From NCBI RefSeq assembly GCF_015234355.1, contig NZ_JADGMV010000001.1, forward strand, positions 496,001 to 560,000: DNA of 64,000 nt. Direction: 5' to 3'. The translations under genes were made by a program, and so were the position numbers. The notes beneath the pieces were generated by a model. The model was not told the DNA's origin, searched no databases, and was given only the letters and a program-made list of their open reading frames with translations. This stretch comes from Psychrobacter sp. NG25. Lineage in GTDB: Bacteria > Pseudomonadota > Gammaproteobacteria > Pseudomonadales > Moraxellaceae. Shown here piece after piece: positions 20,224-29,534 of the stretch (within the stretch, counting starts at the first letter, position 1; each line of letters starts with the position of its first letter).

Positions 20224-20266
20224 AAAAGAAATAAACAATGCCAATGCAGTATTGTTTATTTCTTTT
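20224..20266 (-). terminator. Long-stem terminator downstream of ppnP
   Basis: A perfect 16-bp inverted repeat (AAAAGAAATAAACAAT and its complement, 11-base loop) carries T-tracts on both strands. It sits between the ppnP stop and the rlmB start, so it should mainly end the ppnP transcript. Confidence 0.7.
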
Positions 20267-20352
20267 GAATGAGAAGTGCTTGGCATGGTAAATGATAAGC
20301 CACTAAATTATGATTGTAAGCGGCAGGTTTCGATCAAAACCTGCCAATCAAA

Positions 20353-20688
20353 TTAGCCTTCTAGGTGACAAACATACTGTACAATTTCTTCGGTACGTAA
20401 ATTAAAACCACTATTGCCTTCAACCACGAATGACTGACCTGCACGATAGTAACTGAACTCTTCTTCACCATTTGTTTTGACTTCACACTCACCGCCAATG
20501 ATTTCGATACGCTCAGAGGTATTGGTGCTAAAGTGATAATGCTCAACCAAGTTATCACAAGGCAAAATAACGCCCAATGTCTTATGTCGACCATCTTCGA
20601 ACATAATAGTGTGGCTAGAACAACGACCATCATAAGATATCGTTGCTTGAGCATTGACTGTTACATTAGTAAATTGCGCCGCTGTCAT
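20353..20688 (-). CDS. ppnP: Pyrimidine/purine nucleoside phosphorylase PpnP (YaiE, DUF1255)
   Basis: PpnP is a small cupin enzyme that splits several nucleosides phosphorolytically into base and ribose 1-phosphate. The 111-aa product has the family core: RCSSHTIMFEDGRHKTLGVILP, a glutamate-rich IEIIGGECEV turn and SFVVEGNSGF. It is slightly longer than E. coli PpnP (94 aa) at the N-terminus. GGAAGC precedes the ATG. It looks monocistronic. Confidence 0.93.
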   Translation of the reverse strand: MTAAQFTNVTVNAQATISYDGRCSSHTIMFEDGRHKTLGVILPCDNLVEHYHFSTNTSERIEIIGGECEVKTNGEEEFSYYRAGQSFVVEGNSGFNLRTEEIVQYVCHLEG

Positions 20689-21220
20689 AGTGGCTTCCTT
20701 ATCAAATAATTATTGCAAAACTAAAAAATAAGTAACTGGGTAAAGTACTGTTTAAATTGTATATTTTAGAAAATATAGATTATGATTTGTGTTTTCCATT
20801 ACTCTATAACATCATAGCTAAGCTTCTTACCTTTAGTACTATACCTGCTTAATTTGAAAGTATTGTGACTCATTGTCATGTAACATGAGGCACAAAAGCT
20901 GACCAGTAAGAGTTTATCATTATGTTAGATTATGCTACCACATTATATCTATAAAGTTTGTTAAAGCGATTAGGAAAATTTTATCTGATGCCAATTTCAG
21001 AATGTCTTTTCGGCTGGACATTTAATGCTAATATATCACTGGAATTTGATTAACTTATTCAATTTATAGCTAATATTAGTCATCGAATAACAACGATGAA
21101 CCATTGGCTTTTGCAAATTTTTTAATAAAATTTCTCCTTCAATTTATTGTATTCATTGCTATTAAAATTTGTATTTAACCGCATTTAACACCATAATATT
21201 TGCTAATTATCGTTATCTAG
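20689..21220. other. AT-rich intergenic region upstream of recN
   Basis: No gene was recognised in this 530-bp stretch. It lies between ppnP (read leftwards) and the MITE-like element at 21221, so it probably holds the ppnP promoter. Confidence 0.5.
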
Positions 21221-21396
21221 CTAGGGCGTGTCTTCAATTCACTCGATATTTATCTAAATGGGCTAAAAATGGCTAAATCTTGCCAAACTACGTCAAATAG
21301 CTGGTTAATATCCCGATATTCTCTACACTATTTTTCTTGTTTGACGGCTATTTATCTCACTTTTATCACCATTTTTAAAATGAAGACACGTCCTAG
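21221..21396 (+). mobile_element. MITE-like element, family A, copy 1
   Basis: This 176-bp non-coding element has 12-bp terminal inverted repeats (GGCGTGTCTTCA left; GACGTGTCTTCA as the complement of the right end). Both ends are flanked by CTAG, which looks like a 4-bp target duplication of the YTAR kind used by some IS5-group elements (inference). The interior is similar to 33203-33367 and to the reverse of 58889-59065. It carries no transposase. Confidence 0.8.
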
Positions 21397-21495
21397 TATT
21401 AGTACCTGAACGATTTCACTTCCTTATTTATCCTATTTTAGATATGGCTTTACTATTTTATAAGTGAAGCTCACTATCTATCATGAGAGGCGTTG

Positions 21496-23175
21496 ATGCT
21501 AGTATCATTAACTTTACATCAGTTTGCGTTGATCGCTCAGCATGAGCTGAGCGTGGCTGAAGGCTTCAATGTCATCACTGGCGAGACTGGAGCTGGCAAG
21601 TCGCTCTTACTTGATGCGCTATCATTGTGTGCGGGTGAGCGTGCAGACAGGGCGATGGTCAGACATGGTGCTGCACATGCAGATATTTATGCGCAGTTCG
21701 ATGTAGAAAACAACCATGTCATTGCTGACTGGTTCGCTAAAAATGATAGAACGCTAGAAGAGCCAGAAGTCTTAATTCGCCGTCAGCTAAGTAATAACGG
21801 CCGCTCAAAGGCATGGTTAAATGGTGTGCCAGTTAGTTTGGCCGAGCTAAAAAGTCTCGGTACATTATTGGTCAATATCCATAGTCAACATGCTCAGCAA
21901 GCATTGCTTAAACCACAATTTGTGGTGAAATGGTTGGACGAGATGGCGAAAATCACACCTCTAGCCTTACAAACATCCAGTAGCTATCAAATCTATCAGC
22001 AGCTCAAACGCCGCGCTGATGATATCGCTAGTCGTGAAGCTCAGCGTCAAGATCGTATCCAACTTTTACAAAGCCAACTAGCAGACATTGCCCCATTACT
22101 AGCCGTCGATTATGCAGAGGTCGAAGCAGAGCATGAAGAGCTGTCTAATATAGAAGCACTGATGCAAGAGGCTAGCCACGGCTTACATCTGCTCGATAAT
22201 GATACGGATGAGCCAGATGTCATGACCCTATTAGGACAGGCCATCAAGCTCTGTGACAATCAAATGAGTGTCAGCCAAACCTTTGAGCAAGCGTCTGAGC
22301 AGCTACATTTAGCACAGCAGCAAATCACTGAAGTAACTGGCCTATTATCAGATTATGCCGAGCAACAACTGCCTGATCCTGAACGCTTGCAAACATTAGA
22401 TAGTCTTATCAGCTTAGGGCACCGTTTATCACGAAAGCATAGCTTGCCGGCCAGTGATTTAATTGGGGAAGCAAAAGGCTGGGAAACACAATTAGAGCAA
22501 TTAGAGAACGAACCCAGTAGCGATGCAATGGCGGCACAAATTGAACAGGCTTGGCAAGAATATCTAACACTAGCCACTCAGTTAAATAAAGAGCGCACTA
22601 AAGCTGCACCGATTGTCAGTAAACAACTGATTAAGCAACTACAACCACTTGCCCTACCCAATGCCCGCTGTGAGTTTGTCTTTACCAAAAAAGCAGATCC
22701 TAGCCAGTATAGTGCGCAAGGTTGTTTTGATATTGATCTGTTATTCAGCGCCAACGTCGGCATGCCAATGCAACCACTGCATAAGATTGCATCAGGTGGT
22801 GAGCTGTCGCGGATGGCACTGGTCATGCAAGTATTACAAGCAACCAATGCGGACAATAACGCTGCCAAGCCAATGCTAGTATTTGATGAAGTCGATGTCG
22901 GTATCAGTGGAGGCACGGCGCAAGTCGTCGGCGAGTTATTACGTGAGCTTGGCCGTACACAGCAATTATTGGCCATTACCCACCAAGCACAAGTAGCGGC
23001 GCAAGCGCATCAGCATATCTTGGTACAGAAGCACCATCAGGAGCAGACTGAGAGCGAGCTGTTGATATTGACCGATAGTGCACAGGTCGATGAGCTAGCA
23101 CGTATGTCCGGTGGTGTGATTATTACTGACGTTACCCGTGACCATGCTCGTAGTTTATTAACGGATGTTAAATAA
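21496..23175 (+). CDS. recN: DNA repair protein RecN
   Basis: RecN is an SMC-like ATPase that holds broken DNA ends together during recombinational repair. The 559-aa product has Walker A (GETGAGKSLLLDAL) near residue 28, a central coiled coil (about 150-370), the ABC signature ASGGELSRMAL and Walker B (MLVFDEVDVGISG). The ATG at 21496 is preferred over the TTG one codon earlier because GAGAGG lies 5 bases upstream. In many bacteria recN is LexA-controlled; no clear operator was identified. Confidence 0.96.
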   Translation: MLVSLTLHQFALIAQHELSVAEGFNVITGETGAGKSLLLDALSLCAGERADRAMVRHGAAHADIYAQFDVENNHVIADWFAKNDRTLEEPEVLIRRQLSNNGRSKAWLNGVPVSLAELKSLGTLLVNIHSQHAQQALLKPQFVVKWLDEMAKITPLALQTSSSYQIYQQLKRRADDIASREAQRQDRIQLLQSQLADIAPLLAVDYAEVEAEHEELSNIEALMQEASHGLHLLDNDTDEPDVMTLLGQAIKLCDNQMSVSQTFEQASEQLHLAQQQITEVTGLLSDYAEQQLPDPERLQTLDSLISLGHRLSRKHSLPASDLIGEAKGWETQLEQLENEPSSDAMAAQIEQAWQEYLTLATQLNKERTKAAPIVSKQLIKQLQPLALPNARCEFVFTKKADPSQYSAQGCFDIDLLFSANVGMPMQPLHKIASGGELSRMALVMQVLQATNADNNAAKPMLVFDEVDVGISGGTAQVVGELLRELGRTQQLLAITHQAQVAAQAHQHILVQKHHQEQTESELLILTDSAQVDELARMSGGVIITDVTRDHARSLLTDVK

Positions 23176-23293
23176 ACGTTCTGGGTTTATGATTAGCTCT
23201 ACATCACGGCTAAATATTTGCTTTAGTTGATTTTTTACTCACTATCGCCATATAGTGGTCTTTCACCTTCATTATTAGGTTTTGCTTGTCTCT

Positions 23294-23857
23294 ATGTCTA
23301 AAACCAATTTGACTCATCATTTCTTAATCGCGGCGCCAGAGCTGTCAGACCCAAGGTTTGAGCAGGCGCTAATCTATATCTGCCGTCATGATAAGCACGG
23401 TGCACTCGGCTTGGTCATCAATCGTCCATTAGAGCAATCACATGTGGGTAAGCTACTAGAAGATTTAGATATTGAGGTTACTGATCCACAGGTGATGGAA
23501 GATTTGGCATTAGAAGGCGGCCCTATGTATCCTGAGGTTGGCTTTGTGCTGCATACTGGTCAGCCAGAATGGGCGTCATCTTTTGCTATCTCAGAGAATG
23601 TCTGCATCACGACCAGTCAAGATATCCTTAAGCGTATCGCTGCAGGTCAAGGCGTGGGTCATTATCAGCTGTGCTTGGGTCATGCCAGCTGGGGCAAAAA
23701 ACAACTGGATCAAGAATTGAATAATGGTGATTGGTTGGTCTGCCCTGCAGATCTAAACTTATTGTTTGATACACCATTTGAAGAGCGCTGGCAAATAGCC
23801 GCTGATAAAATCGGGATCAACTTTGATTACCTAAGCAGTGACATCGGTCACGCTTAA
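23294..23857 (+). CDS. yqgE: YqgE/AlgH family protein
   Basis: This 187-aa protein of the UPF0301 (AlgH) family has the family start [18 protein letters not shown] and the core [25 protein letters not shown] and CLGHASWG. AlgH was named for an effect on alginate expression in Pseudomonas; the biochemical role is unknown. Placement just before ruvX is conserved across proteobacteria. The open frame starts four codons earlier at a TTG, but the ATG at 23294 gives the usual N-terminus. Confidence 0.9.
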   Translation: MSKTNLTHHFLIAAPELSDPRFEQALIYICRHDKHGALGLVINRPLEQSHVGKLLEDLDIEVTDPQVMEDLALEGGPMYPEVGFVLHTGQPEWASSFAISENVCITTSQDILKRIAAGQGVGHYQLCLGHASWGKKQLDQELNNGDWLVCPADLNLLFDTPFEERWQIAADKIGINFDYLSSDIGHA

Positions 23858-23863
23858 CCTCAG

Positions 23864-24451
23864 ATGTTTCATGAATACAGAAATAAAAAATTAAAACAGG
23901 ATACATCCGTTACTATGGTAGATAGCACTCTTACAACAGATAGCACCAATGTAATAGAGACTGATACTGGCGTTGCTGAAGCGACCGTTAAGCCACATCT
24001 TGTCTTAGCTTTAGACTATGGCGTCAAAAAAATGGGCATGGCACTTGGTAATACCATTACCGAGACAGCGCGTGCCTTTGATATCTTAGCGATGAATAAT
24101 GGTCAACCTGACTGGGATAATTTACTCGGTATTATCAAGGTGTGGGGCGTGTCAAAGGTGGTCGTCGGCCTACCGCTTAATATGGATGGTAGCAGCTCGA
24201 TGCTGTCTAAGCGTGCGCATAAATTCGCTCGTCGCCTAGCGCATAGAGTTATGGAGCAGCATCTGCCAGTGGTCGTGTCACTCTGTGATGAACGCCTGAC
24301 ATCAGTTGCAGCACGAGAAATCGCTTGGGACAATGGCTGGATCAAAAACGAGCGTGACCCTATTGATGATATTTCTGCATGTATCCTGATGTCGACGTAC
24401 TTTGCTGATCCGAATAGTAGTATTGCCATCGATGCAATCAAAGCAGATTAG
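23864..24451 (+). CDS. ruvX: Putative pre-16S rRNA nuclease / Holliday junction resolvase (YqgF/RuvX)
   Basis: The YqgF family has an RNase H-like fold and acts in 16S rRNA 5' maturation; older naming calls it a Holliday junction resolvase. Motifs seen are LALDYGVKKMGMALG (catalytic Asp), KVVVGLPLNMDG, CDERLTSVAA and IDDISACILM. The product is 195 aa against 138 in E. coli; the extra 45 residues are a polar N-terminal extension. Neither ATG (23864 or 23915) has a strong ribosome site, so the start is uncertain. Confidence 0.9.
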   Translation: MFHEYRNKKLKQDTSVTMVDSTLTTDSTNVIETDTGVAEATVKPHLVLALDYGVKKMGMALGNTITETARAFDILAMNNGQPDWDNLLGIIKVWGVSKVVVGLPLNMDGSSSMLSKRAHKFARRLAHRVMEQHLPVVVSLCDERLTSVAAREIAWDNGWIKNERDPIDDISACILMSTYFADPNSSIAIDAIKAD

Positions 24452-24541
24452 CTTAGCAACCAGCTTGTCACTCCTATGCCAATAATTTCTGCTATATAGT
24501 GGATTGACCATATCATCTAAACGGATAAATGACTGATTATT

Positions 24542-25057
24542 ATGACTACTGTTTCAGACCAATCCACGCAAAATAAATCGCAACATGGTTTTTCTCCGCT
24601 TGCCATTGCTCGTATCAAAGGCGCACAACGGATAAACCAAGTAGCCATTTATCTCATTTATGCTGCTATCTTTGCGTTTATGGTCTTTGGTACCATTGCT
24701 AGTATTAAAGCCTTTCATGGCAATCAGCTGCTTTACCAGCTATTTTATAATTTGCCATACGCCTTGGTTGCGCTCACAATTCCCATTACGCTTTATGACA
24801 CATTAGTCGTTTATCGTTATCGTTTGAACCAACCTTCTATGATTGCAATGAGTATCGGCGTATCGACCATCATATTAATTGGTGGGCTATTATTCGCTGA
24901 TACTGCATGGTTAGGATTGTCCTGTTGGTTAGGAGTGGCTTTTTTATTCAAAGTGAGCTTTAAGCGCTTTTTCAACTTTTTAGAAGTGGCTGACTTGCCT
25001 GATACTGACGAAGCGCTAGAGACAGAGATTGTAGAAAACTCAGAAAGCACTTCCTGA
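24542..25057 (+). CDS. Inner-membrane protein, four helices, function unknown
   Basis: This 171-aa product has a polar N-terminus, then four hydrophobic segments at about residues 33-55, 66-88, 97-117 and 122-140, and an acidic Glu/Ser-rich cytoplasmic-type tail. I do not recognise a named family. It lies on the same strand between ruvX and a TusA-like gene with short gaps, so it may be cotranscribed. It has no catalytic motif. Confidence 0.8.
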   Translation: MTTVSDQSTQNKSQHGFSPLAIARIKGAQRINQVAIYLIYAAIFAFMVFGTIASIKAFHGNQLLYQLFYNLPYALVALTIPITLYDTLVVYRYRLNQPSMIAMSIGVSTIILIGGLLFADTAWLGLSCWLGVAFLFKVSFKRFFNFLEVADLPDTDEALETEIVENSESTS

Positions 25058-25123
25058 CTCCTGACAGACGCGTAAACAAACTCTCCATTATCAAACTTAT
25101 CTCTTAGGTTTATTAAAACAATT

Positions 25124-25450
25124 ATGACAACTTCAATAACAGATATTTCTATCAGCCATCATCTGGACACGCAGGGGCTTATTTGCCCTGAACCTGTGAT
25201 GATGCTACATCGAGTCATTCGCAAAGCAGACAGTGGCGAAATGATTGAAATATTGGCGACTGATCCTGCCACCACACGCGATATTCCTAATTTTTGTCGT
25301 CATTTGGGTCACGAACTATTAATTCAAGAAACGCTGGCTGAGAACGTGAGCTTAGATACTGACCCTGATGAAATCAAGGTCGATAGTGATGATACTGCAC
25401 CCATGAGTGTGACGCTTTATCGCTATTTGATTAAGAAAAAAAGCGCTTAA
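25124..25450 (+). CDS. TusA-like sulfur carrier protein
   Basis: Sulfur-carrier proteins of this family move persulfide sulfur from cysteine desulfurase to tRNA thiolation or cofactor synthesis. The signature GLICPEPVMMLHRVIR holds the active Cys in CPxP at about residue 25. The core continues through TDPATTRDIPNFCRHLGHELL. The 108-aa protein is longer than E. coli TusA (81 aa) because of an acidic insert at about residues 72-90. Whether it serves tRNA 2-thiouridine synthesis cannot be shown here. Confidence 0.88.
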   Translation: MTTSITDISISHHLDTQGLICPEPVMMLHRVIRKADSGEMIEILATDPATTRDIPNFCRHLGHELLIQETLAENVSLDTDPDEIKVDSDDTAPMSVTLYRYLIKKKSA

Positions 25451-25569
25451 ATGCACTCAAGTTACCGCAGTAAGCTCTAATCAAAGCAACACATTAACAG
25501 CGCAACAAACAATATAAAAATATCTTTGATTTGTACGAGATATATCTTTCACAAAAGGTAGGCTACTAC

Positions 25570-26751
25570 GTGTTACAAACAGAAAAGCAATATGTACAAT
25601 GGCAAGAAAACGAAACTCTACGTAATGCTCTTTGGTTGTCTGAAAGCAATCATATGCCACCTGCACGCATTGTATTGGTCGATGATACAACGACCGCAGA
25701 TGATGCTTACCGTTTAGCTTGTGAAGGCACATCACTGCTATGGCGCGGTGACTTCCATAATGCACGACAACTGCTACAAGCACTTGGTCGTCGTATAGAT
25801 CGCACGAATGAGCGCTCTGAACAGCGTAAGGTTAAGAAAGCGGCGAATAAACCTAACACAGCAAAGGTTAAAGGCATTCCCAACTTATTTCATCAGCAGC
25901 GCCAATTGCAAGCCCAGCGCTCACGCATATTGAGCCGTTTGCTACTAGAGCTTGATGCCAGTTATGTCAGCCAACTACGCCGCGCCCCTGATGTCAGTGC
26001 GGCCTGTACAGCAGCCTTTGGTGCAATCGATGAGCCATGCGTATTATCATTTCGTGATATGCAAGGCGCACTTGGCGCAGCAGGATGGCGCGAAAAAGGC
26101 GTCCCAATAGACAGCTTAGGGTTATCGATTTTCCCGCATTATGGTGTGTTTGCGCCAACTCGTCATGAGTATGTACAACTGTTGCTCGATGCACCGCTAC
26201 CAGCGATCCATGATGTCGCCTATGACATCGGTACTGGCACGGGTTTATTGGCCATTATCTTAGCGCAGCGCGGTGTTCCGCAAGTGATTGCCACTGACTT
26301 AAATCCGCGTTCTCTGGCCTGTGCTAGCGAAAACTTTGCGCGTTTGACGTTATCTAACGTACAGTTACAGCAAGCGGATTTGTATCCAACTGATGCGCCA
26401 CTCGCTAACCTCATTGTCTGCAATCCTCCTTGGTTACCTACTAAGCCAAGCTCACCGCTCGAATATGCCGTCTATGATGCCAATAGCGCGATGTTGCGTG
26501 GGGTGTTGCAGGGCGCTAAACAGCACTTAGCTGAGCACGGAGAGCTTTGGTTGATAATGTCGGACTTAGCTGAGCACCTGCAGCTGCGTACTCGTGATGA
26601 GTTATTAAACTTGTTTGCCGATGCTGGATTGGCAGTGAAATACCGTCTCGATACAAAACCGAAGCATGGTCGCAGCCAAGATGATACCGACCCTCTACAT
26701 GTCGCACGCAGTGCTGAAGTCACTTCGTTATGGTGTTTAACGCTTATCTAA
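25570..26751 (+). CDS. Class I SAM-dependent methyltransferase (HemK/RlmG-like core)
   Basis: The C-terminal half holds a Rossmann methyltransferase: AYDIGTGTGLLAIILAQ (SAM site), IATDLNPRSLACASENF, and NPPWLP, the NPP(Y/F/W) motif of enzymes that methylate amino or amide nitrogens. The N-terminal 200 residues form a poorly recognised domain with a basic Arg/Lys segment around residues 85-125, possibly RNA-binding (inference). The open frame starts at a TTG at 25531, but GTG at 25570 with AAGGTAGG upstream is preferred (393 aa). The substrate is unknown; the motif fits rRNA or a release/ribosomal protein glutamine. Confidence 0.85.
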   Translation: MLQTEKQYVQWQENETLRNALWLSESNHMPPARIVLVDDTTTADDAYRLACEGTSLLWRGDFHNARQLLQALGRRIDRTNERSEQRKVKKAANKPNTAKVKGIPNLFHQQRQLQAQRSRILSRLLLELDASYVSQLRRAPDVSAACTAAFGAIDEPCVLSFRDMQGALGAAGWREKGVPIDSLGLSIFPHYGVFAPTRHEYVQLLLDAPLPAIHDVAYDIGTGTGLLAIILAQRGVPQVIATDLNPRSLACASENFARLTLSNVQLQQADLYPTDAPLANLIVCNPPWLPTKPSSPLEYAVYDANSAMLRGVLQGAKQHLAEHGELWLIMSDLAEHLQLRTRDELLNLFADAGLAVKYRLDTKPKHGRSQDDTDPLHVARSAEVTSLWCLTLI

Positions 26752-26775
26752 CATGCAACCATCGAGTATTAAATT

Positions 26776-27714
26776 ATGAGCCGTGATCGTGCCGTGCAAC
26801 AGCGCCAACCTAAGGCGCTGGCAGTAGATGACGAACCCAGTTATATGACTGAATTTCGTCAAGCCATGCTGGCACGTGGTTTAGCGACGCGTACTCGTAA
26901 TGCTTATGTCCGCGACCTGCGCTCCTGCGAGCTGACCAATCCTATTGCCCTGACACGCTGGCAGCCTGATGATGTGCTGCACTGCTTATCAACCCTGACT
27001 CAAGAAGGCAAAACCCCACGTACCCAAGCACGCATGCTCTCAAGCTTGCGTCAGTTTTATCTGTGGATGATTGCGAGTAATCTGCGTGAAGACAATCCTT
27101 GCGAGCGTATCAAAAGCCCAAAGCTAGGTCGTCCATTACCAAAAGACTTAGCCGAGGCAGATGTCGATAATCTTCTCGCCTCGCCTGATACCAGCACTGC
27201 GCTAGGACTGCGTGATAAAGCCATGCTAGAGGTGCTATATGCCTGCGGGCTGCGTGTGAGCGAGTTGATTAATCTCTCATTAGAGCAAGTGAATCTAAAC
27301 GCTGGCTGGCTACAAATCACGGGGAAAGGTAATAAAACTCGACTGGTGCCCCTCGGCGAATACGCAGCAGATGCGCTAGAAGATTATCTAACGCATGCTC
27401 GTGGTGATTTGATTGCGCATTTGAAGTCAGGAAATTGCCAAGCAGTGTTTTTGACCGCGCAAGGTGGCTATATGACGCGGCAGAACTTTTGGTATTTGCT
27501 TAAAAAATACGCCAAAGTCGCCAGTATCGATAAAGAGCTATCGCCGCATACACTACGTCACGCATTTGCTACGCACCTGCTGAACCATGGTGCAGACTTA
27601 CGTAGCGTGCAATTATTGCTAGGGCACAGTGATTTATCAACCACGCAGATTTATACCCATGTGGCGACAGCGAGATTGCAGAAACTGCATGCTGAGCATC
27701 ATCCGAGAGGCTAG
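26776..27714 (+). CDS. xerC: Tyrosine recombinase XerC
   Basis: XerC, with XerD, resolves chromosome dimers at dif. The 312-aa product has the SAM-like N-terminal core-binding domain (MTEFRQAMLARGLATRTRNAYVRDL) and the catalytic domain. The active residues are present: Arg in CGLRVSEL (about 159), HTLRH (about 258-262), His in LLGHSDL (about 284) and the nucleophile Tyr in QIYTH (about 293). XerC fits better than XerD by neighbourhood and similarity, but the assignment between them is inference. Confidence 0.92.
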   Translation: MSRDRAVQQRQPKALAVDDEPSYMTEFRQAMLARGLATRTRNAYVRDLRSCELTNPIALTRWQPDDVLHCLSTLTQEGKTPRTQARMLSSLRQFYLWMIASNLREDNPCERIKSPKLGRPLPKDLAEADVDNLLASPDTSTALGLRDKAMLEVLYACGLRVSELINLSLEQVNLNAGWLQITGKGNKTRLVPLGEYAADALEDYLTHARGDLIAHLKSGNCQAVFLTAQGGYMTRQNFWYLLKKYAKVASIDKELSPHTLRHAFATHLLNHGADLRSVQLLLGHSDLSTTQIYTHVATARLQKLHAEHHPRG

Positions 27715-27752
27715 AATTTAATTTTTATTGATGATCGTTAGAGGACTAAACC

Positions 27753-28091
27753 GTGTTGCAAGCTCAACCACCTTCCCTACCTGCTCTAACCGAAAAGCAA
27801 AATTTTGCCCTCAAAAAACTGACTATTATGGGGTACTTAGAAGGTACCTCTTTTCTACTGTTGCTGGGTATCGCCATGCCATTAAAATATATGCTGGGTA
27901 TGCCTGAAGCGGTGAGCTATGTCGGCCCATTGCATGGGATACTATTCGTTGCTTATATCATAGTGCTGATCATCACAGCGAGCAAAATAAAAATTCCGCT
28001 ATGGGCGCTACCTGTTGGTGTGCTTGGCTCGTTTTTACCCTTGGGGCCGTTTATTTTTGATTATGTGTTAAAGAAGCAGTTAGGAAAGTGA
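27753..28091 (+). CDS. DUF3817 family membrane protein
   Basis: This 112-aa protein has three predicted helices and the DUF3817 pattern: MGYLEGTSFLLLLGIAMPLKY, VGPLHGILFVAYI and a C-terminal GSFLPLGPFIFD. The family is widespread and its biochemical role is unknown. It starts with GTG preceded by GAGGAC. It follows xerC by 38 bases and may share its transcript. Confidence 0.88.
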   Translation: MLQAQPPSLPALTEKQNFALKKLTIMGYLEGTSFLLLLGIAMPLKYMLGMPEAVSYVGPLHGILFVAYIIVLIITASKIKIPLWALPVGVLGSFLPLGPFIFDYVLKKQLGK

Positions 28092-28240
28092 TATTAAAGT
28101 GATCTCGGTCACATAAACATACCTCTATATGATGACGGCGAGACTGCAGATATCTTTAAAGCAATTTCTATGTCTTTTCAATGAGCTGTAACCATGTATC
28201 ATAGATATTAACCACTGGTCTGTGAATAGCGGGGTGAGCT

Positions 28241-28681
28241 ATGTTTGGGTTTGATATCGACTTTCAACTAATGGGCTATCATTTTTTTCAGTTGTGTATT
28301 GCCTTTATATTATCTTTGCCCATTGCCCTTAATCGGGAAATGAAAGACAGTGGTGCAGGACTTAGGACCTTTCCGCTAGTGACCATTGCCTCCTGTGCTT
28401 TTATGTTAGTGGGTAGAGATATTTATTCAGATGTTGATGCCGAAGCACGTATCATGTACGGTATTATTACTGGTATGGGCTTTATCGGTGGCGGCGCCAT
28501 TTTCAAAAGTGGCGGCAGCGTAAAAGGAACAGCGACAGCAGCAAGTTTGTGGAATACTGGTGCTATCGGCATCTCAGTCGCTTATAACCGCTACGAAATC
28601 GCTATTATTTTATCCGTTGTTAGTTTTTTGATATTGCAGTTTTCTGATCCCTTTAAAACAGAGAAGCAAACCAAAAAGTAA
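28241..28681 (+). CDS. MgtC/SapB family membrane protein
   Basis: This 146-aa protein covers the conserved hydrophobic domain of the MgtC/SapB family: PIALNREMKDSGAGLRTFPL, GMGFIGGGAIFK and VKGTATAASLWNTGAIGI, with four to five helices. It lacks the C-terminal soluble domain of Salmonella MgtC (231 aa), like most SapB-type members. True MgtC acts in survival at low magnesium and inhibits the F-ATPase; that role should not be assumed here. Confidence 0.9.
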   Translation: MFGFDIDFQLMGYHFFQLCIAFILSLPIALNREMKDSGAGLRTFPLVTIASCAFMLVGRDIYSDVDAEARIMYGIITGMGFIGGGAIFKSGGSVKGTATAASLWNTGAIGISVAYNRYEIAIILSVVSFLILQFSDPFKTEKQTKK

Positions 28682-28740
28682 GCTGAAATTTTATTCGGTT
28701 GTCGCTACAATACTCACCATACTTATCAATTGAGAATCTC

Positions 28741-29349
28741 ATGAGCCATAGACCACCTGCTGACCTATTAAAAAACGCCCAACACTGGCGCGAAGACATT
28801 AACTTTCGCCAAGATGTACTGGGTTCGCCGTTTGATTTTTCGACCACGTGGGGTATTTTTTCACCGCAAAAGCTTGATGATGGTAGCCTGATGCTGCTTG
28901 ATTATATTGACTTTGAAGCTGACGATGACTCGATAGATTTGGGCTGTGGCTATGGTGTGCTTGGTATGACAGCAGCGCGTGAATGTCCAAATGGTCTACA
29001 CACTTTAATTGATAAAGACTTTATGGCAGTAGAATATGCGCGCCGTAACTGTGAGAAAAACGGTCTTAATAATGTCGATGTACATTTATCAAATGGCTTT
29101 AACCATGTGGCAAAGGATAAAGACTTTAGTCTCGTGATGTCGAACTTGCCAGCCAAAGTGGGTAAAGAGCAGCATTATCTGTATTTCCTTGATGCTTATG
29201 CACGCATGCGTAAGGGCGGCCGTTTTTATGTCGTTACGATCAATGGCTTACGTCAATTTGTGAAGCGCTCGTTTACCGAAGTGTTTGGCAATAGCGATAA
29301 GGTCAAGCAAGGTAAAACATACACCATTACCATGGCGACCAAAGACTAA
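28741..29349 (+). CDS. RsmC-like class I methyltransferase
   Basis: This 202-aa single-domain methyltransferase (methyltransferase small domain) has LGCGYGVLGMTAAR as the SAM loop and a following DKDFMAVEYARRN acidic strand. Where RsmC has NPPF it has NLPA, so the catalytic pocket differs and the substrate may not be a guanine amine. The ATG at 28741 (MSHRPPADLL) is chosen over an upstream TTG. Similar proteins are often annotated as 16S rRNA methyltransferases; this is not shown for this version. Confidence 0.82.
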   Translation: MSHRPPADLLKNAQHWREDINFRQDVLGSPFDFSTTWGIFSPQKLDDGSLMLLDYIDFEADDDSIDLGCGYGVLGMTAARECPNGLHTLIDKDFMAVEYARRNCEKNGLNNVDVHLSNGFNHVAKDKDFSLVMSNLPAKVGKEQHYLYFLDAYARMRKGGRFYVVTINGLRQFVKRSFTEVFGNSDKVKQGKTYTITMATKD

Positions 29350-29478
29350 TACCAACCGCCAAAAATACGATTAGCTGTGTCAAAATCGCTTAGCCTACAA
29401 TGCGTAGTGCTTGCGCTCTTTTTCCTTGCTACTCTAATTTTTGTGAATGGTATAAATTTTTGAAAGTGATACAAATAA

Positions 29479-29516
29479 GAAGCCCGCTAAAACATAGTGT
29501 TTTAGCGTGCTTCTTT
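29479..29516 (-). terminator. Bidirectional terminator after lptG
   Basis: GCTAAAAC and its complement GTTTTAGC form a stem with GAAGC/GCTTC extending it. T-rich tails are on both sides. It sits between two convergent genes, the methyltransferase (plus) and lptG (minus). Confidence 0.65.
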
Positions 29517-29534
29517 ATGGCAAATGATATCTGG

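Noticed and set aside
20322..20345. Second hairpin after ppnP (GGCAGGTTT/AAACCTGCC)
   Set aside because: The stem is good but lacks a T-tract on the transcribed side. The stronger hairpin at 20224 is called instead.
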